Shown here piece by piece: positions 17,533 to 26,085 of a stretch of 64,000 nucleotides of DNA (position 1 is the stretch's first letter; the number at the start of each line of letters is the position of its first letter). The notes under the pieces are model-generated. The model searched no databases and was not told the origin of the DNA. It saw nothing but the letters and a program-made list of their open reading frames with translations. This DNA comes from Vibrio sinaloensis. Lineage in GTDB: Bacteria; Pseudomonadota; Gammaproteobacteria; Enterobacterales; Vibrionaceae. A program made the translations under genes and the position numbers. The stretch is from positions 1,984,001 through 2,048,000 of the forward strand of contig NZ_CP096199.1 of the NCBI RefSeq assembly GCF_023195835.1, written 5' to 3'.

Positions 17533-19596
17533 TTAAATCGGTCTAATGCTCTCTTTATCGAGCTGCGCTGCAAATCGGCGCTCAATAAACTGAACATGAG
17601 GGTCAGTCTCTAGGCTGGTAAATGCCTGCTGCAAACGACCTTGGTACAATCTGTCTCTCAGTTCGAGTGGCGTCTCTCCTGCTTCACCGACTTCGACAGT
17701 GAGATGCAGTTCCTCACCCAACACTCTATTTAGCTCCTGCAACAGTTCGCTCTGTGCTTTGTCTGTATTCAGATGAGCTTGCGATGGTCGCAGAGTCAAG
17801 GCGATGGTATTACCATTGCGTTGAAAGCTTGAGTTTAAGGCTAACTGCTCAGTGAGTTTGGCCGTGGTCAACTGACTAATTAACTTAGCCCACTCATCAA
17901 GCTGTAAACTTTCATCCACCAGCTTTTGCGCCATTTCTGGCGTTTTCTCATGCTCTAGCGCTTTTTTTAGCAATGACGGCGTGAGCTGCGAAGTGGGTTT
18001 CTCAGCGACAGGTTGAGTCGGCTTCCACTGATACGGCTCATCTTTCGCTGGTGCAGTCGCAGATTGTGATACGGAAGAGAGTGACGACATCTGCGTCGAT
18101 CCAGGGTGTTTTTGTGCCACACGCTCAAGAACCGATTCATTTTTTACAGATGTCGCACTAGTCTTTTTTGGCGAGTTACCTTGGGTTGCACCCAAACCTT
18201 TGCGCTGAGAGCGCAGTTGATGGCGCAAACCACTTAAAGGCGAGCTCGCTCGGGTCTCATTTGCCTGAGGAGCGCTCTCTTGCTTAGCCATGGGTTGCGG
18301 TGGATAAGACTCACTCTCTGGTGCCGACTGATACTCTGGCCCTTCATAAGGAGGAGGCTCAGGCATGTACTCAGGTGGCTCGTAGCTAGGCTGTTGCGGC
18401 GCAACTGGAGAGGCTTGCGCTGGCTGCGACGCTGTTTGAGCTTGGCTAACAGGTGCTGGTTCAGCAGGAGGCTGCTCATCGACTGCGGTTGACACTAGGT
18501 TGATTTGCGGGATTGCCGGACGAAACGCCAACATTCGCAACACAACCATTTCTAGTCCAACTCGCTGCGAAGGCGCTAACGGCAGATCTTGACGACCTTT
18601 CAACGCAATTTGATAGTAAAGCTGAACGTCTTCTGGTGACAGCGCTCGGCTTAACAGTTCAATTTTTTCGGCATCTGGCTGCGCGGTATCAAGCGTTGCA
18701 GGCAAAGCGTGATACATAGCGATGCGATGTAACTGGCTCGCGAGTTGTTGCAGTAATCCATCCCAATCCACGCCGTTTTGCGCTAATGATGCGATGCAAG
18801 CCATGGCGGCTTGCGGTTGCTTCGACGCCACAGACTCCAACAAGTGCAGCGCTTGATCGGTATCAAGCGTACCCAACATATGAGTCACACTGTCGGTCAA
18901 CACTTGTCCGTTACCCAACGCGATCGCTTGATCAGTCAAACTGAGCGCATCGCGCATACTGCCATCGGCAGCATGGGCAATCATACCCAGTGCTCGCGGC
19001 TCAGCGTCGACCTGCTCTTGAGCAAGGATATGATCCAATTGCTGATGGATGGTATCGACACTGATCGGTTTTAGGTGAAACTGAAGACAGCGCGATAAAA
19101 TCGTGACCGGTAATTTCTGCGGATCGGTGGTGGCGAGCAGAAACTTCACATACTCCGGCGGCTCTTCTAACGTTTTTAGCAACGCGTTGAAACTGTGGCG
19201 CGAGAGCATGTGCACTTCGTCGATTAAGTAAACCTTGAACCGTCCACGGGCCGGTTTGTACTGAACGTTATCGAGTAGCTCACGAGTATCTTCAACTTTA
19301 GTTCGCGACGCAGCATCTATCTCAAGGAGATCAACAAATCGCCCTTGGTCAATCTCTTGACAGGTATCACATACGCCACAAGGTGTCGCGGTAATGCCCG
19401 TCTCACAGTTCAACCCTTTCGCAAACAATCGACCTATGGTTGTTTTACCGACGCCTCGAGTGCCACTGAACAAGTAGGCATGGTGAAGACGATTCTGCGC
19501 AAGCGCATTTTCCAGCGCGGTTAATACGTGTGATTGTCCTACCACTTCATCAAACTTAGTAGGACGCCACTTACGTGCTAAAGCAAGATAGCTCAT
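17533..19596 (-). CDS. dnaX: DNA polymerase III tau subunit (gamma by frameshift)
   Basis: DnaX is the clamp-loader ATPase. The full 687-residue tau form has Walker A GTRGVGKT at about 45-52, a four-cysteine zinc module (C..CGVCDTC, about 64-79), the DEVHMLS Walker B and the SRC sensor motif. The AAA+ and collar domains extend to about 365. A Pro/Gln-rich linker precedes the C-terminal tau domains that bind DnaB and alpha. The coding sequence contains A-AAA-AAG at 18169-18163, in the frame needed for -1 slippage, giving a short gamma form (separate entry). Gene order with ybaB and recR is conserved. Confidence 0.97.
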   Translation of the reverse strand: MSYLALARKWRPTKFDEVVGQSHVLTALENALAQNRLHHAYLFSGTRGVGKTTIGRLFAKGLNCETGITATPCGVCDTCQEIDQGRFVDLLEIDAASRTKVEDTRELLDNVQYKPARGRFKVYLIDEVHMLSRHSFNALLKTLEEPPEYVKFLLATTDPQKLPVTILSRCLQFHLKPISVDTIHQQLDHILAQEQVDAEPRALGMIAHAADGSMRDALSLTDQAIALGNGQVLTDSVTHMLGTLDTDQALHLLESVASKQPQAAMACIASLAQNGVDWDGLLQQLASQLHRIAMYHALPATLDTAQPDAEKIELLSRALSPEDVQLYYQIALKGRQDLPLAPSQRVGLEMVVLRMLAFRPAIPQINLVSTAVDEQPPAEPAPVSQAQTASQPAQASPVAPQQPSYEPPEYMPEPPPYEGPEYQSAPESESYPPQPMAKQESAPQANETRASSPLSGLRHQLRSQRKGLGATQGNSPKKTSATSVKNESVLERVAQKHPGSTQMSSLSSVSQSATAPAKDEPYQWKPTQPVAEKPTSQLTPSLLKKALEHEKTPEMAQKLVDESLQLDEWAKLISQLTTAKLTEQLALNSSFQRNGNTIALTLRPSQAHLNTDKAQSELLQELNRVLGEELHLTVEVGEAGETPLELRDRLYQGRLQQAFTSLETDPHVQFIERRFAAQLDKESIRPI
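18158..18187 (-). promoter_or_regulatory. Programmed -1 ribosomal frameshift site in dnaX (makes gamma)
   Basis: On the minus strand the codons read CCA AAA AAG ACT AGT. The heptamer A-AAA-AAG (18169-18163) is the classic slippery sequence. After slipping back one base the ribosome reads GAC then TAG (18160-18158), so gamma would be 479 residues ending Lys-Lys-Asp. An AAGG lies 9 nt upstream of the heptamer, matching the internal Shine-Dalgarno stimulator of E. coli dnaX. E. coli gamma ends in the same way, one codon after the slip. An obvious strong downstream stem-loop was not found by eye. Confidence 0.85.
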
Positions 19597-19625
19597 GAAA
19601 CTATACCCATAGATAACCTAGCTGA

Positions 19626-20171
19626 TTAGTGACCTTCAAATTCACAAATGCTGTAAACGTCGAGTCCTAAGCCCTCAAGACGTTTATCACCACCAATTTC
19701 CGGAAGGTTAATCACAAAGGCAGCGTGTTCTACATTTCCGCCAAGTTGGCGAATCAGTTTAGTGGTCGCTTCAATGGTGCCGCCGGTTGCAAGCAAATCG
19801 TCAACAACCAGTACCTTGTCGCCTTCGTTGATGGCATCAACGTGGATCTCAAGCGTGTCAGTACCGTATTCAAGCTCATACGACTGTGCAATCGTCTGAC
19901 GTGGTAGCTTGCCCGGTTTACGCACTGGCACAAAACCCACCCCAAGTTCTAACGCTAGCGGCGCACCAAATAGAAAACCGCGTGCTTCAGTACCAACAAT
20001 TTTGGTAAAGCCCATCTCTTTGTAACGATCGACGAGCAGTTGAATGGTCGCTTGATAAGCTTGAGCATCTTCCATCAAGCTGGTGACGTCACGAAATAGA
20101 ATGCCTGGTTTTGGGTAATCTGGAATGCTTTTGATGCTCGATTTGATCAGAGCAATAGTTTCAGTTGTCAT
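19626..20171 (-). CDS. apt: Adenine phosphoribosyltransferase
   Basis: Apt salvages adenine: adenine + PRPP gives AMP + pyrophosphate. The 181-residue length is typical. It has the type I PRTase PRPP motif [13 protein letters not shown] (about 120-132), the flexible-loop region [17 protein letters not shown] (about 86-102) and the hood motif near [10 protein letters not shown] (59-68). It lies 29 nt upstream of dnaX on the same strand, as in E. coli, and is probably the first gene of the operon. Confidence 0.97.
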   Translation of the reverse strand: MTTETIALIKSSIKSIPDYPKPGILFRDVTSLMEDAQAYQATIQLLVDRYKEMGFTKIVGTEARGFLFGAPLALELGVGFVPVRKPGKLPRQTIAQSYELEYGTDTLEIHVDAINEGDKVLVVDDLLATGGTIEATTKLIRQLGGNVEHAAFVINLPEIGGDKRLEGLGLDVYSICEFEGH

Positions 20172-20281
20172 AACTCTTTACTTCAATTAGCTAACTCACT
20201 TTATCGCGAGGTCTAGCATAGTTTCAGCACATTATTACCTGCGGCCGTCAATCGAAACAGATACCCAGGTTTGCTGTGCCT

Positions 20282-20311
20282 AAAAAACAAACGCCCACTA
20301 TAAAAGCGGGC
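20282..20311 (-). terminator. Rho-independent terminator after the ybaN-like gene
   Basis: On the minus strand a GCCCGC stem pairs with GTGGGC (one G-T pair) around a 7-nt loop and is followed by a T-rich tract. It is 17 nt beyond the ybaN-type stop codon. Confidence 0.7.
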
Positions 20312-20327
20312 ACACTTCCCAGCAATC

Positions 20328-20720
20328 TTAGTGATTTTCTTCGCTATCGGCAAGGTACTCAATCACAGGTAAACGAATAAACCAAGTGAGCATGACCACT
20401 AACATCATTAGCAGCATAATCTTTAACCAGTCGTGCGGCACCACCCAGATAGAAAAGCCAAAACTGAGCGCCATACATAATGCGCCGCGGATTTTGACCT
20501 TACGCGTAACCGCTCGGTGTCGGTGCCAATTATCGAGTATCGGTCCGAAGACTTTGTGTTGATGAAGCCATGAATGGAATGCTGGGCTACTGCGCATAAA
20601 ACAAGCGCTGGCCAAGATAATGAAGGGAGTGGTTGGGAGAAGAGGGAGAAAAATGCCTAGCACGCCTAGCGCCAGACTGAGCATACCCACCATATTGAGA
20701 AAGACTCGACGAATGATGAT
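20328..20720 (-). CDS. YbaN/DUF454 inner-membrane protein, apparent AUC/AUU start
   Basis: This small membrane protein of the YbaN (DUF454) family has hydrophobic segments (LGVLGIFLPLLPTTPFIIL near the start, two more after residue 80) and the family signature PLLPTTPF..ASACF.RSSP. Its function is unknown. No ATG, GTG or TTG stands where the family normally starts. The only ribosome site, AAGGAG (20732-20727), is followed at 6, 9 and 12 nt by ATC (20720), ATC (20717) and ATT (20714). Family alignment puts Met1 just before RRVFLN, that is at ATT. An internal ATG at 20693 has no ribosome site and would delete part of the first helix. Translation may be coupled to the small gene ending 25 nt upstream. 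Confidence 0.75.
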   Translation of the reverse strand: MIIRRVFLNMVGMLSLALGVLGIFLPLLPTTPFIILASACFMRSSPAFHSWLHQHKVFGPILDNWHRHRAVTRKVKIRGALCMALSFGFSIWVVPHDWLKIMLLMMLVVMLTWFIRLPVIEYLADSEENH

Positions 20721-20744
20721 GGTATGCTCCTTTGGGTGGTTCAG

Positions 20745-20876
20745 TTAGAAACCCGCGTAGCCGTTGAATACGCGAATCCAAGTCAAGGTCGCGGGTAACG
20801 TTGGGATCAACAGCACCGCGATAAATCCAAGAAAATAGAAGATATTATAAGGTTCTTTAAAATCTTTGTCTGCCAT
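20745..20876 (-). CDS. 43-residue predicted membrane protein
   Basis: This short reading frame starts at ATG 20876 and encodes 43 residues (MADKDFKEPYNIFYFLG...). An acidic N-terminus is followed by one clear hydrophobic helix with a proline kink (FYFLGFIAVLLIPTLPATL, about 13-31) and an aromatic C-terminus (WIRVFNGYAGF). It ends 24 nt before the first possible start of the YbaN-type gene, so the two probably form an operon, both encoding small inner-membrane proteins. The ribosome site (GAAG, 7 nt upstream) is weak. I do not recognise a named family. The amino-acid pattern is too structured to be chance. Confidence 0.7.
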   Translation of the reverse strand: MADKDFKEPYNIFYFLGFIAVLLIPTLPATLTWIRVFNGYAGF

Positions 20877-21033
20877 GAGCTTGCTTCTCTAAAAAAAGTG
20901 ACGATACGTTCGCCCTATTCTCAGATGTTAACGAGATGGGCTATTTTTGTTTGTGGCGGACTATACCCTAATCACTCGATGACAAACACCGAGTAAAATT
21001 AGGGTTTTTATAGAAATGTTAATAGAGGTGGAT

Positions 21034-22134
21034 TTACGCTTTATTACCGCGGTAAATATCGAGACTAAAACTGCTCGAGCCGAGGCAACTGAGAGTGAGT
21101 TGACAGCCCGACTGAATCGGCAAGTCGATGGTCATAAAGTTCTTGACGCAGTTTTCCCCCAGTGGCACACCTGCTGAAATATGCTGCGAGAAATAACCAT
21201 TGGCCCATTGCGCATCAAGGCCAGCTGGTAGTATATCTAGTGTCCCTTCAGACAAGTCAGCGACACCAAACAAGGCTCTAACCGGCGTACTGCAATCTGA
21301 GCATTTAATCCCTCTTTCTAATAAAGAAGCAAGGTCTTTGAGATCGGCATTAAACGATTTGAGATTGCGTAAGTAATCATGGAACAAGGCTCGCACTAAC
21401 AAGGTTGTTGCCGCGCCGTGCGCCCCTTCAGCGGCCGAGTCGACCAAGTAAAAAGCGAACTGCCCGTTGATCAGCCAAGCGTAATCAAAAACCAATGGCA
21501 TTACGTCGGTGGACTGCAACAGCCGATAACTGCATTTCCAATCGCCTTGCGAGGTGTCTTTATCTGGGAGCAAAGCATGGAGAAGATCTTTGGCCGCACT
21601 GGGGTTATCTTCCAGGTATTCGAGGTGCCAATGTAACTCCTGCTCTTCCGGAACATCGCCGCTATCAATACGAAACCATTGGCTCGAAAAGTCTCGTTGA
21701 TCACTCAAGTGATTGTCTGAATCATCGAGCGTATTCTCAATCGCACAGGCGAGGTGTTGATGGTTGCTAATTGGCTTAGCGAGGAAGTCTTTGATTCCGT
21801 ACCTCAGCGCTTTAGCCACATCCGAGATTTCATCGGTCGCAGAAACGACAATCATGGGTAACGACGGGTATTCTAGGCTCACCTCTTCGACAAACTCGAT
21901 CCCGTCAAGAATTGGCATAGAGAGATCGCACAAGATAAGATCAGGGGCGTTGCAACGAAGCTTTTGTAGACCATCGAGGCCATCTTGAGCTTCAACCACT
22001 TGGTAGCCTTGTGCAGACAAAAAGCCAGAGGTAATGCGACGAAAAATCGGATCATCGTCGACCAGCATAATCATTTTTTGACCAGTGGACACCGAGGGGG
22101 TCTGACTAGTCCCAACTTCGATTGTTTTATGCAT
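21034..22134 (-). CDS. rssB: Sigma-S proteolysis adaptor RssB-like response regulator
   Basis: RssB delivers the stationary-phase sigma factor RpoS to ClpXP. The 366-residue product has a receiver domain at about 20-140 (DDD at 26-28, phospho-acceptor D70 in LCDLSMP, VSAT at 97-100, K120-P121) and a C-terminal PP2C-like output domain lacking obvious metal-binding aspartates. Resemblance to E. coli RssB extends across both halves: ATDEISDVAKALRYGI, DNPSAAKDLL, LLVRALFHDYL and SAGVPLG. The start is ATG 22134, with GAGG 9 nt upstream; the GTG at 22149 is less likely. It is transcribed alone, divergently from the LysR gene. Confidence 0.85.
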   Translation of the reverse strand: MHKTIEVGTSQTPSVSTGQKMIMLVDDDPIFRRITSGFLSAQGYQVVEAQDGLDGLQKLRCNAPDLILCDLSMPILDGIEFVEEVSLEYPSLPMIVVSATDEISDVAKALRYGIKDFLAKPISNHQHLACAIENTLDDSDNHLSDQRDFSSQWFRIDSGDVPEEQELHWHLEYLEDNPSAAKDLLHALLPDKDTSQGDWKCSYRLLQSTDVMPLVFDYAWLINGQFAFYLVDSAAEGAHGAATTLLVRALFHDYLRNLKSFNADLKDLASLLERGIKCSDCSTPVRALFGVADLSEGTLDILPAGLDAQWANGYFSQHISAGVPLGENCVKNFMTIDLPIQSGCQLTLSCLGSSSFSLDIYRGNKA

Positions 22135-22188
22135 ACATCTTCGCCTCACACCTAAAAAGAAAGACTGCTCATATTGTTATAGTTATTA

Positions 22189-22217
22189 GGGTCTGTTGCT
22201 CTTAGGGCAGCAGACCC
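22189..22217. other. Strong hairpin between rssB and the LysR gene
   Basis: The inverted repeat GGGTCTGTTGC..GCAGCAGACCC has 11 positions with one G-T/A-C mismatch and a 7-nt loop. It is not followed by a uridine run on either strand, so it is not a classical terminator. It lies 55-83 bp before the rssB start codon and 188 bp before the LysR start, so it is a leader hairpin or operator for one of them. Confidence 0.5.
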
Positions 22218-22229
22218 TTGTTGTTAAAT

Positions 22230-22241
22230 TGCTCTTTAAAA
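22230..22241 (+). promoter_or_regulatory. boxA-like sequence
   Basis: TGCTCTTTAAAA differs by one base from the ribosomal-operon antitermination element boxA (TGCTCTTTAACA). It sits 13 nt after the strong hairpin in the plus-strand direction, inside what would be the 5' leader of the LysR gene. No rRNA gene is in the window. Its function here is unknown. Confidence 0.35.
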
Positions 22242-22404
22242 GTAGTCTCGAAAGGCGATTTATACAAATCTTCCACTTTTGATCTGGGTTGCATACTATA
22301 TGTATGGAATATCAAATTTCGCCAAAGTTGTTGATGTCACTCAAGCTTTGACGTTTGATATAACGATAAATTAATCAAATTCGTAAAAGTATGTGTCCAG
22401 CGCA

Positions 22405-23280
22405 ATGAAATTAGATGATCTCAACCTATTCAGATTGGTGGTAGAAAATGGGAGTTACACCGCAACTTCCCGTAAAACCATGATACCTGTCGCCACTATC
22501 ACGCGACGAATTCAAGCTTTGGAGGAGTCTCTTAACCTGCGACTGCTTAACCGCCATGCGCGTAAACTTTCCCTGACAGAAGCTGGGGAACGTTTTTACA
22601 ATGAGTGCTCGCCATTACTTAATCGCTTGACCAGCGCCGCTGAAGAAATCAGCGATGAATGTCGCGGAGCCGCGGGTAGGATTCGTATCAATTCGCCGTC
22701 TAATCTGACCAAGCGAATGATGATGCCGATGTTCAATGCTTTTATGAAGCAATATCCCGACATCAACATCGAACTGACCACCAGTAACCATGCCGATCAG
22801 CTTGACCCTACCGAGTGGGATGTCATTTTCCGTGTTGGCCCACAACGCGACTCAAGTCTTATCGCACGTAAAATCAGCTCTGTGGCTGATATTTTGGTGG
22901 CAAGTCCCGAGTATCTGAAGCATCACCCCGCCCCAAAGCATGCCGAGCAGTTGCACCAACATTCTCTGGTCAAAGGCGCACCACTAATAAAGTGGCAGCT
23001 CTCGAACAATAGTGGCGAAACCGTGATTAACAACGACCAGGGGCGCTTTCAGGCGAATACCCTCAACGTTGTGCGCAGCGCTTGCTCTGACGGGCTAGGC
23101 ATTACGTTGATGCCGGATGTGATGATCAAAGAGTTTATTGACGATGGTAGTCTGATTCGAGTGTTAGAAGACTGGAGCGCTAACCCGCGCGATATCTACA
23201 TGCTTTATAACCACAAGGATCACCTACCAGAAAAGGTGAGGCTGTTTATCGACTTTGTCATCGCCTACAACATTCATTAA
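22405..23280 (+). CDS. LysR-family transcriptional regulator
   Basis: This 291-residue LysR regulator starts at ATG 22405 (MKLDDLNLFRLVVENGSYTA). The winged helix-turn-helix is at about 3-62 and the periplasmic-binding-protein-like effector domain at about 88-288. It belongs to the DsdA/CrgA-like branch, judged by SLTEAGERFYNECSPLL and GRIRINSPSNL. There is no clear ribosome site in front of 22405, nor for the GTG at 22393, so the start is less certain than usual. The nearest gene on its other side is convergent ydjA, so neighbours give no clear target. Confidence 0.88.
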   Translation: MKLDDLNLFRLVVENGSYTATSRKTMIPVATITRRIQALEESLNLRLLNRHARKLSLTEAGERFYNECSPLLNRLTSAAEEISDECRGAAGRIRINSPSNLTKRMMMPMFNAFMKQYPDINIELTTSNHADQLDPTEWDVIFRVGPQRDSSLIARKISSVADILVASPEYLKHHPAPKHAEQLHQHSLVKGAPLIKWQLSNNSGETVINNDQGRFQANTLNVVRSACSDGLGITLMPDVMIKEFIDDGSLIRVLEDWSANPRDIYMLYNHKDHLPEKVRLFIDFVIAYNIH

Positions 23281-23284
23281 CAAA

Positions 23285-23311
23285 AAGAGCTTGGTATGCT
23301 GCCAAGCTCTT
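23285..23311. terminator. Bidirectional terminator between LysR gene and ydjA
   Basis: A perfect 10-bp stem AAGAGCTTGG/CCAAGCTCTT with a 7-nt loop is flanked by A-rich and T-rich tracts. It lies between the two convergent genes. Confidence 0.8.
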
Positions 23312-23316
23312 GCGTT

Positions 23317-23865
23317 TTACAGGTATTCGACAAACTGACTCAAGTCGCGCTCTGGCACCTTCATCGGCGTGCAACCTGGGGTTCCTAAATAGAGGAAACC
23401 AACAATTTGGTCTTCGCCGCTGAGATTAAATGCTTGATGAACATGAGGGTGGAACATCCATTTGCCTGAGCGCCAAAACGCTTGATAACCCTGTGCGATT
23501 GCTGCCATTTGCATCGCCTGCACGGCGCAGCCAGCAGAGAGGTGTTGCTCGAAGGCAGGCACCTTGTCGTGCGGTGTCACTTTGGCGATTACGGTAATCA
23601 CCATAGGTGCGCGAAACGGCGCATTCTTCACCTTCTCAACCACACTCGCCTCACTCTGGTCCGCTTGTGCCGCTTGAACCAAAATCTTAGACAGTTTGTG
23701 TAGCCCTTCCCCTTGAGAAATAACGAAACGCCACGGGGTCAGTCCCGCATGGTCGGGGGCACGCAGGCCTGCACGAATGATATTTTCTAGTGCCTTACCC
23801 TCTGGCGCGGGTTCGGAGAGTTTCGCGATTGAACGACGGTTGAGCAAGAGATCTAGAGCATCCAT
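23317..23865 (-). CDS. ydjA: YdjA-type NAD(P)H nitroreductase
   Basis: This 182-residue FMN-dependent nitroreductase is of the small YdjA type. Matching features are the N-terminal DLLLNRRSIAKL (FMN phosphate binding Arg-Arg-Ser), APDHAGLTPWRF near 35-47, NAPFRAPMVITVIAK, SAGCAVQAMQMAA and the C-terminal IVGFLYLGTP. The physiological substrate of the family is not settled. The gene is monocistronic between two terminators. Confidence 0.9.
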   Translation of the reverse strand: MDALDLLLNRRSIAKLSEPAPEGKALENIIRAGLRAPDHAGLTPWRFVISQGEGLHKLSKILVQAAQADQSEASVVEKVKNAPFRAPMVITVIAKVTPHDKVPAFEQHLSAGCAVQAMQMAAIAQGYQAFWRSGKWMFHPHVHQAFNLSGEDQIVGFLYLGTPGCTPMKVPERDLSQFVEYL

Positions 23866-23920
23866 TTATTATCCTTTTGAACAGGTTCTTATTTCTTCTT
23901 GATAATAACTCTCATCAACA

Positions 23921-23948
23921 AAAAAGGCGAACCATTCGGTTCGCCTTT
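23921..23948 (-). terminator. Rho-independent terminator of fadIJ
   Basis: An 11-bp perfect stem AAAGGCGAACC/GGTTCGCCTTT with a 4-nt loop is followed on the minus strand by a run of six T. It is 14 nt after the fadJ stop codon. Confidence 0.88.
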
Positions 23949-23961
23949 GAGTGACTAGTAG

Positions 23962-26085
23962 TTAAGAGTAGAAACTTGCGTCTATGCCTGCTCGAGTCAA
24001 TAAACCATCACACGGTGCGAAACGATCGCCGTACTTCTGCGCGTGCTCATTCATGATTTCAACCAACTGCTTGATGCCGATCTGGTCCATGTAACGGAAC
24101 GGCCCTCCAAGGAACGGCGGGAAGCCAATACCGAAGATAGCGCCAATGTCGCCATCGCGTGGACTGCGAATGATGCCTTCGTCAAGACAGCGCACGGCCT
24201 CATTCAACATTGGCAGTACGCATCGCATCGCCATCTCTTTCTCTGCCATTTTTGACTCTGGAGTCAGTCCTAGCAGCTTGTAGACAGACTTATCAACTTC
24301 TTTTTTCTTACCTTTGTAGGTGTAGAAGCCTTTGCCACTCTTGCGCCCTTTACGGTCGTCATTGAGCAACTTATCGAACACATCCGGCCCTTGGAATCGC
24401 TCTCCCAGCTCGGCAACCAAAATCGGCATGATCTTCGCGCCGATATCTACCCCAACCTCATCAAGTAGGGTGATAGGTCCAACTGGGAAACCAAAGTTAA
24501 GCAGTGCAGTATCAAGCTGCTCGATCGGTTCACCAGACATCAGTACTTGCGCCGCTTCATTCATGTAAGGGGCTAGGATTCGGTTGACGTAAAACCCAGC
24601 GCAGTCTTTGACAACGATCGGCGTTTTGCCCTGCTTACGAGCAAAATCGACCGCGGTCGATATGGTTTCATCCGACGTACCTTGATGCGGAATCACCTCG
24701 ACCAAAGGCATCTTTTCGACCGGGCTAAAGTAGTGCAAGCCGACGACATTCTCAGGACGCTGCGCCTTTTCCGCGATCTGATGGATAGGCAGCGACGATG
24801 TGTTAGTTGCAAAAATTGTGCTCGGTTTTGCATGAGTTTCGACATCCGCCACCATTTGCTGTTTTAGGGCAAGATCTTCAAAAACCGCTTCAATCACCAT
24901 GTCAGTGTGGTTAAAGGTGGTAAAGTCAGTACCGCCTGACAGTTGCAACATTTTGCTTTGAAGCTCCGCTTTAGAAAGGATGCGACGCTTTCTTTGCTTA
25001 TCAAACAACTTATAGTTGTATTTGAGCGCGTTGAGCACGCCGTCATTGCTGACATCTTTGATGCGTACCGGAACCTTAGCTTTGGCAACACTGACATGGC
25101 TAATACCCGCTCCCATTAATCCACCACCTAACACAGCAGCGCGAGATACCGTTTTTGGCTCCGCGTCGCTACCGTGCTCTTTTTTCATTTCTGTGGTGGC
25201 AAAGAAGATAGAGCGCAGCGCTTTCGATTCTGGCGTCATCACCAGCTCACCAAAACGCTCAGCCTCTTTTTGCTGGCCCTTGTCGAAGCCCTTCTCAAGA
25301 CCAAAACGAATCACCTCAAGGATGGCATCGGCAGCAGGATAATTACCACGGGTTTTTTCACGGGTTTTCTTCGCCGCTTGCTCAAAGATCACCTTACGTC
25401 CGAGGCCAGTATTGGCCATCAGCTTCTCTTTGGCCGAGACTTTACGCTTGGCTTTTTTGCTGCCACTCTGCTTTTCAACCAAATCCTTTGCCACATCGAG
25501 CAAAATAGTGTGCGGCACTACTTGATCAACCACGCCCAGCTTCTTCGCCTTTTTCGCGCGCAGCTGCTTACCAGTTAAGATCATATCCAAAGATGGCAGC
25601 AAGCCGATTAAACGAGGTAGGCGCTGTGTTCCGCCCGACCCCGGTAATAAACCCAACTGTACTTCAGGCAGACCTAGGCGCGTTTTATCTGAGTCAGTAC
25701 AAACGCGATAATCACACGCCAACGCAAGCTCCAAACCACCCCCAAGACATGGGCCGTGGATAGCAGCCACCACTGGGTACGGGAGGTCCGCTAACTGCTG
25801 AAACATCTGTTGGCCTTTCTCTGCCAAAGCCTGTGCTTCTTTGGCGCTGGTGCACGCATCGAGCATGCGCACATCGGCACCCGCAACAAAGTTATCGGGC
25901 TTAAGCGAATGCAAAATTAATCCCTTCAAGCTCGATTTATGCTCAGCTAACTGAACAAAAATCGCCTCCATTTCCTCAGCAAATGCCGCCTGGAGGGTGT
26001 TCATTTTCTCTCCCGGCACATCAATCGAAAGCCAAGCGATATTCTGTTCGTCAATTGCTAGTTTAAATGCTGTTTGCTCGCTCAT
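23962..26085 (-). CDS. fadJ: Fatty acid oxidation complex alpha subunit FadJ
   Basis: FadJ is bifunctional, combining enoyl-CoA hydratase and 3-hydroxyacyl-CoA dehydrogenase, in the FadI/FadJ complex that E. coli uses mainly anaerobically. The 707-residue protein has the crotonase domain at about 1-200 ([46 protein letters not shown], with catalytic Glu residues in GGGLE and PEVQLG). The NAD-binding dehydrogenase domain begins near 310 ([13 protein letters not shown]) and shows NTSSLPI and [17 protein letters not shown]. Two C-terminal dehydrogenase lobes follow. Its start overlaps the fadI stop at 26085. Confidence 0.96.
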   Translation of the reverse strand: MSEQTAFKLAIDEQNIAWLSIDVPGEKMNTLQAAFAEEMEAIFVQLAEHKSSLKGLILHSLKPDNFVAGADVRMLDACTSAKEAQALAEKGQQMFQQLADLPYPVVAAIHGPCLGGGLELALACDYRVCTDSDKTRLGLPEVQLGLLPGSGGTQRLPRLIGLLPSLDMILTGKQLRAKKAKKLGVVDQVVPHTILLDVAKDLVEKQSGSKKAKRKVSAKEKLMANTGLGRKVIFEQAAKKTREKTRGNYPAADAILEVIRFGLEKGFDKGQQKEAERFGELVMTPESKALRSIFFATTEMKKEHGSDAEPKTVSRAAVLGGGLMGAGISHVSVAKAKVPVRIKDVSNDGVLNALKYNYKLFDKQRKRRILSKAELQSKMLQLSGGTDFTTFNHTDMVIEAVFEDLALKQQMVADVETHAKPSTIFATNTSSLPIHQIAEKAQRPENVVGLHYFSPVEKMPLVEVIPHQGTSDETISTAVDFARKQGKTPIVVKDCAGFYVNRILAPYMNEAAQVLMSGEPIEQLDTALLNFGFPVGPITLLDEVGVDIGAKIMPILVAELGERFQGPDVFDKLLNDDRKGRKSGKGFYTYKGKKKEVDKSVYKLLGLTPESKMAEKEMAMRCVLPMLNEAVRCLDEGIIRSPRDGDIGAIFGIGFPPFLGGPFRYMDQIGIKQLVEIMNEHAQKYGDRFAPCDGLLTRAGIDASFYS

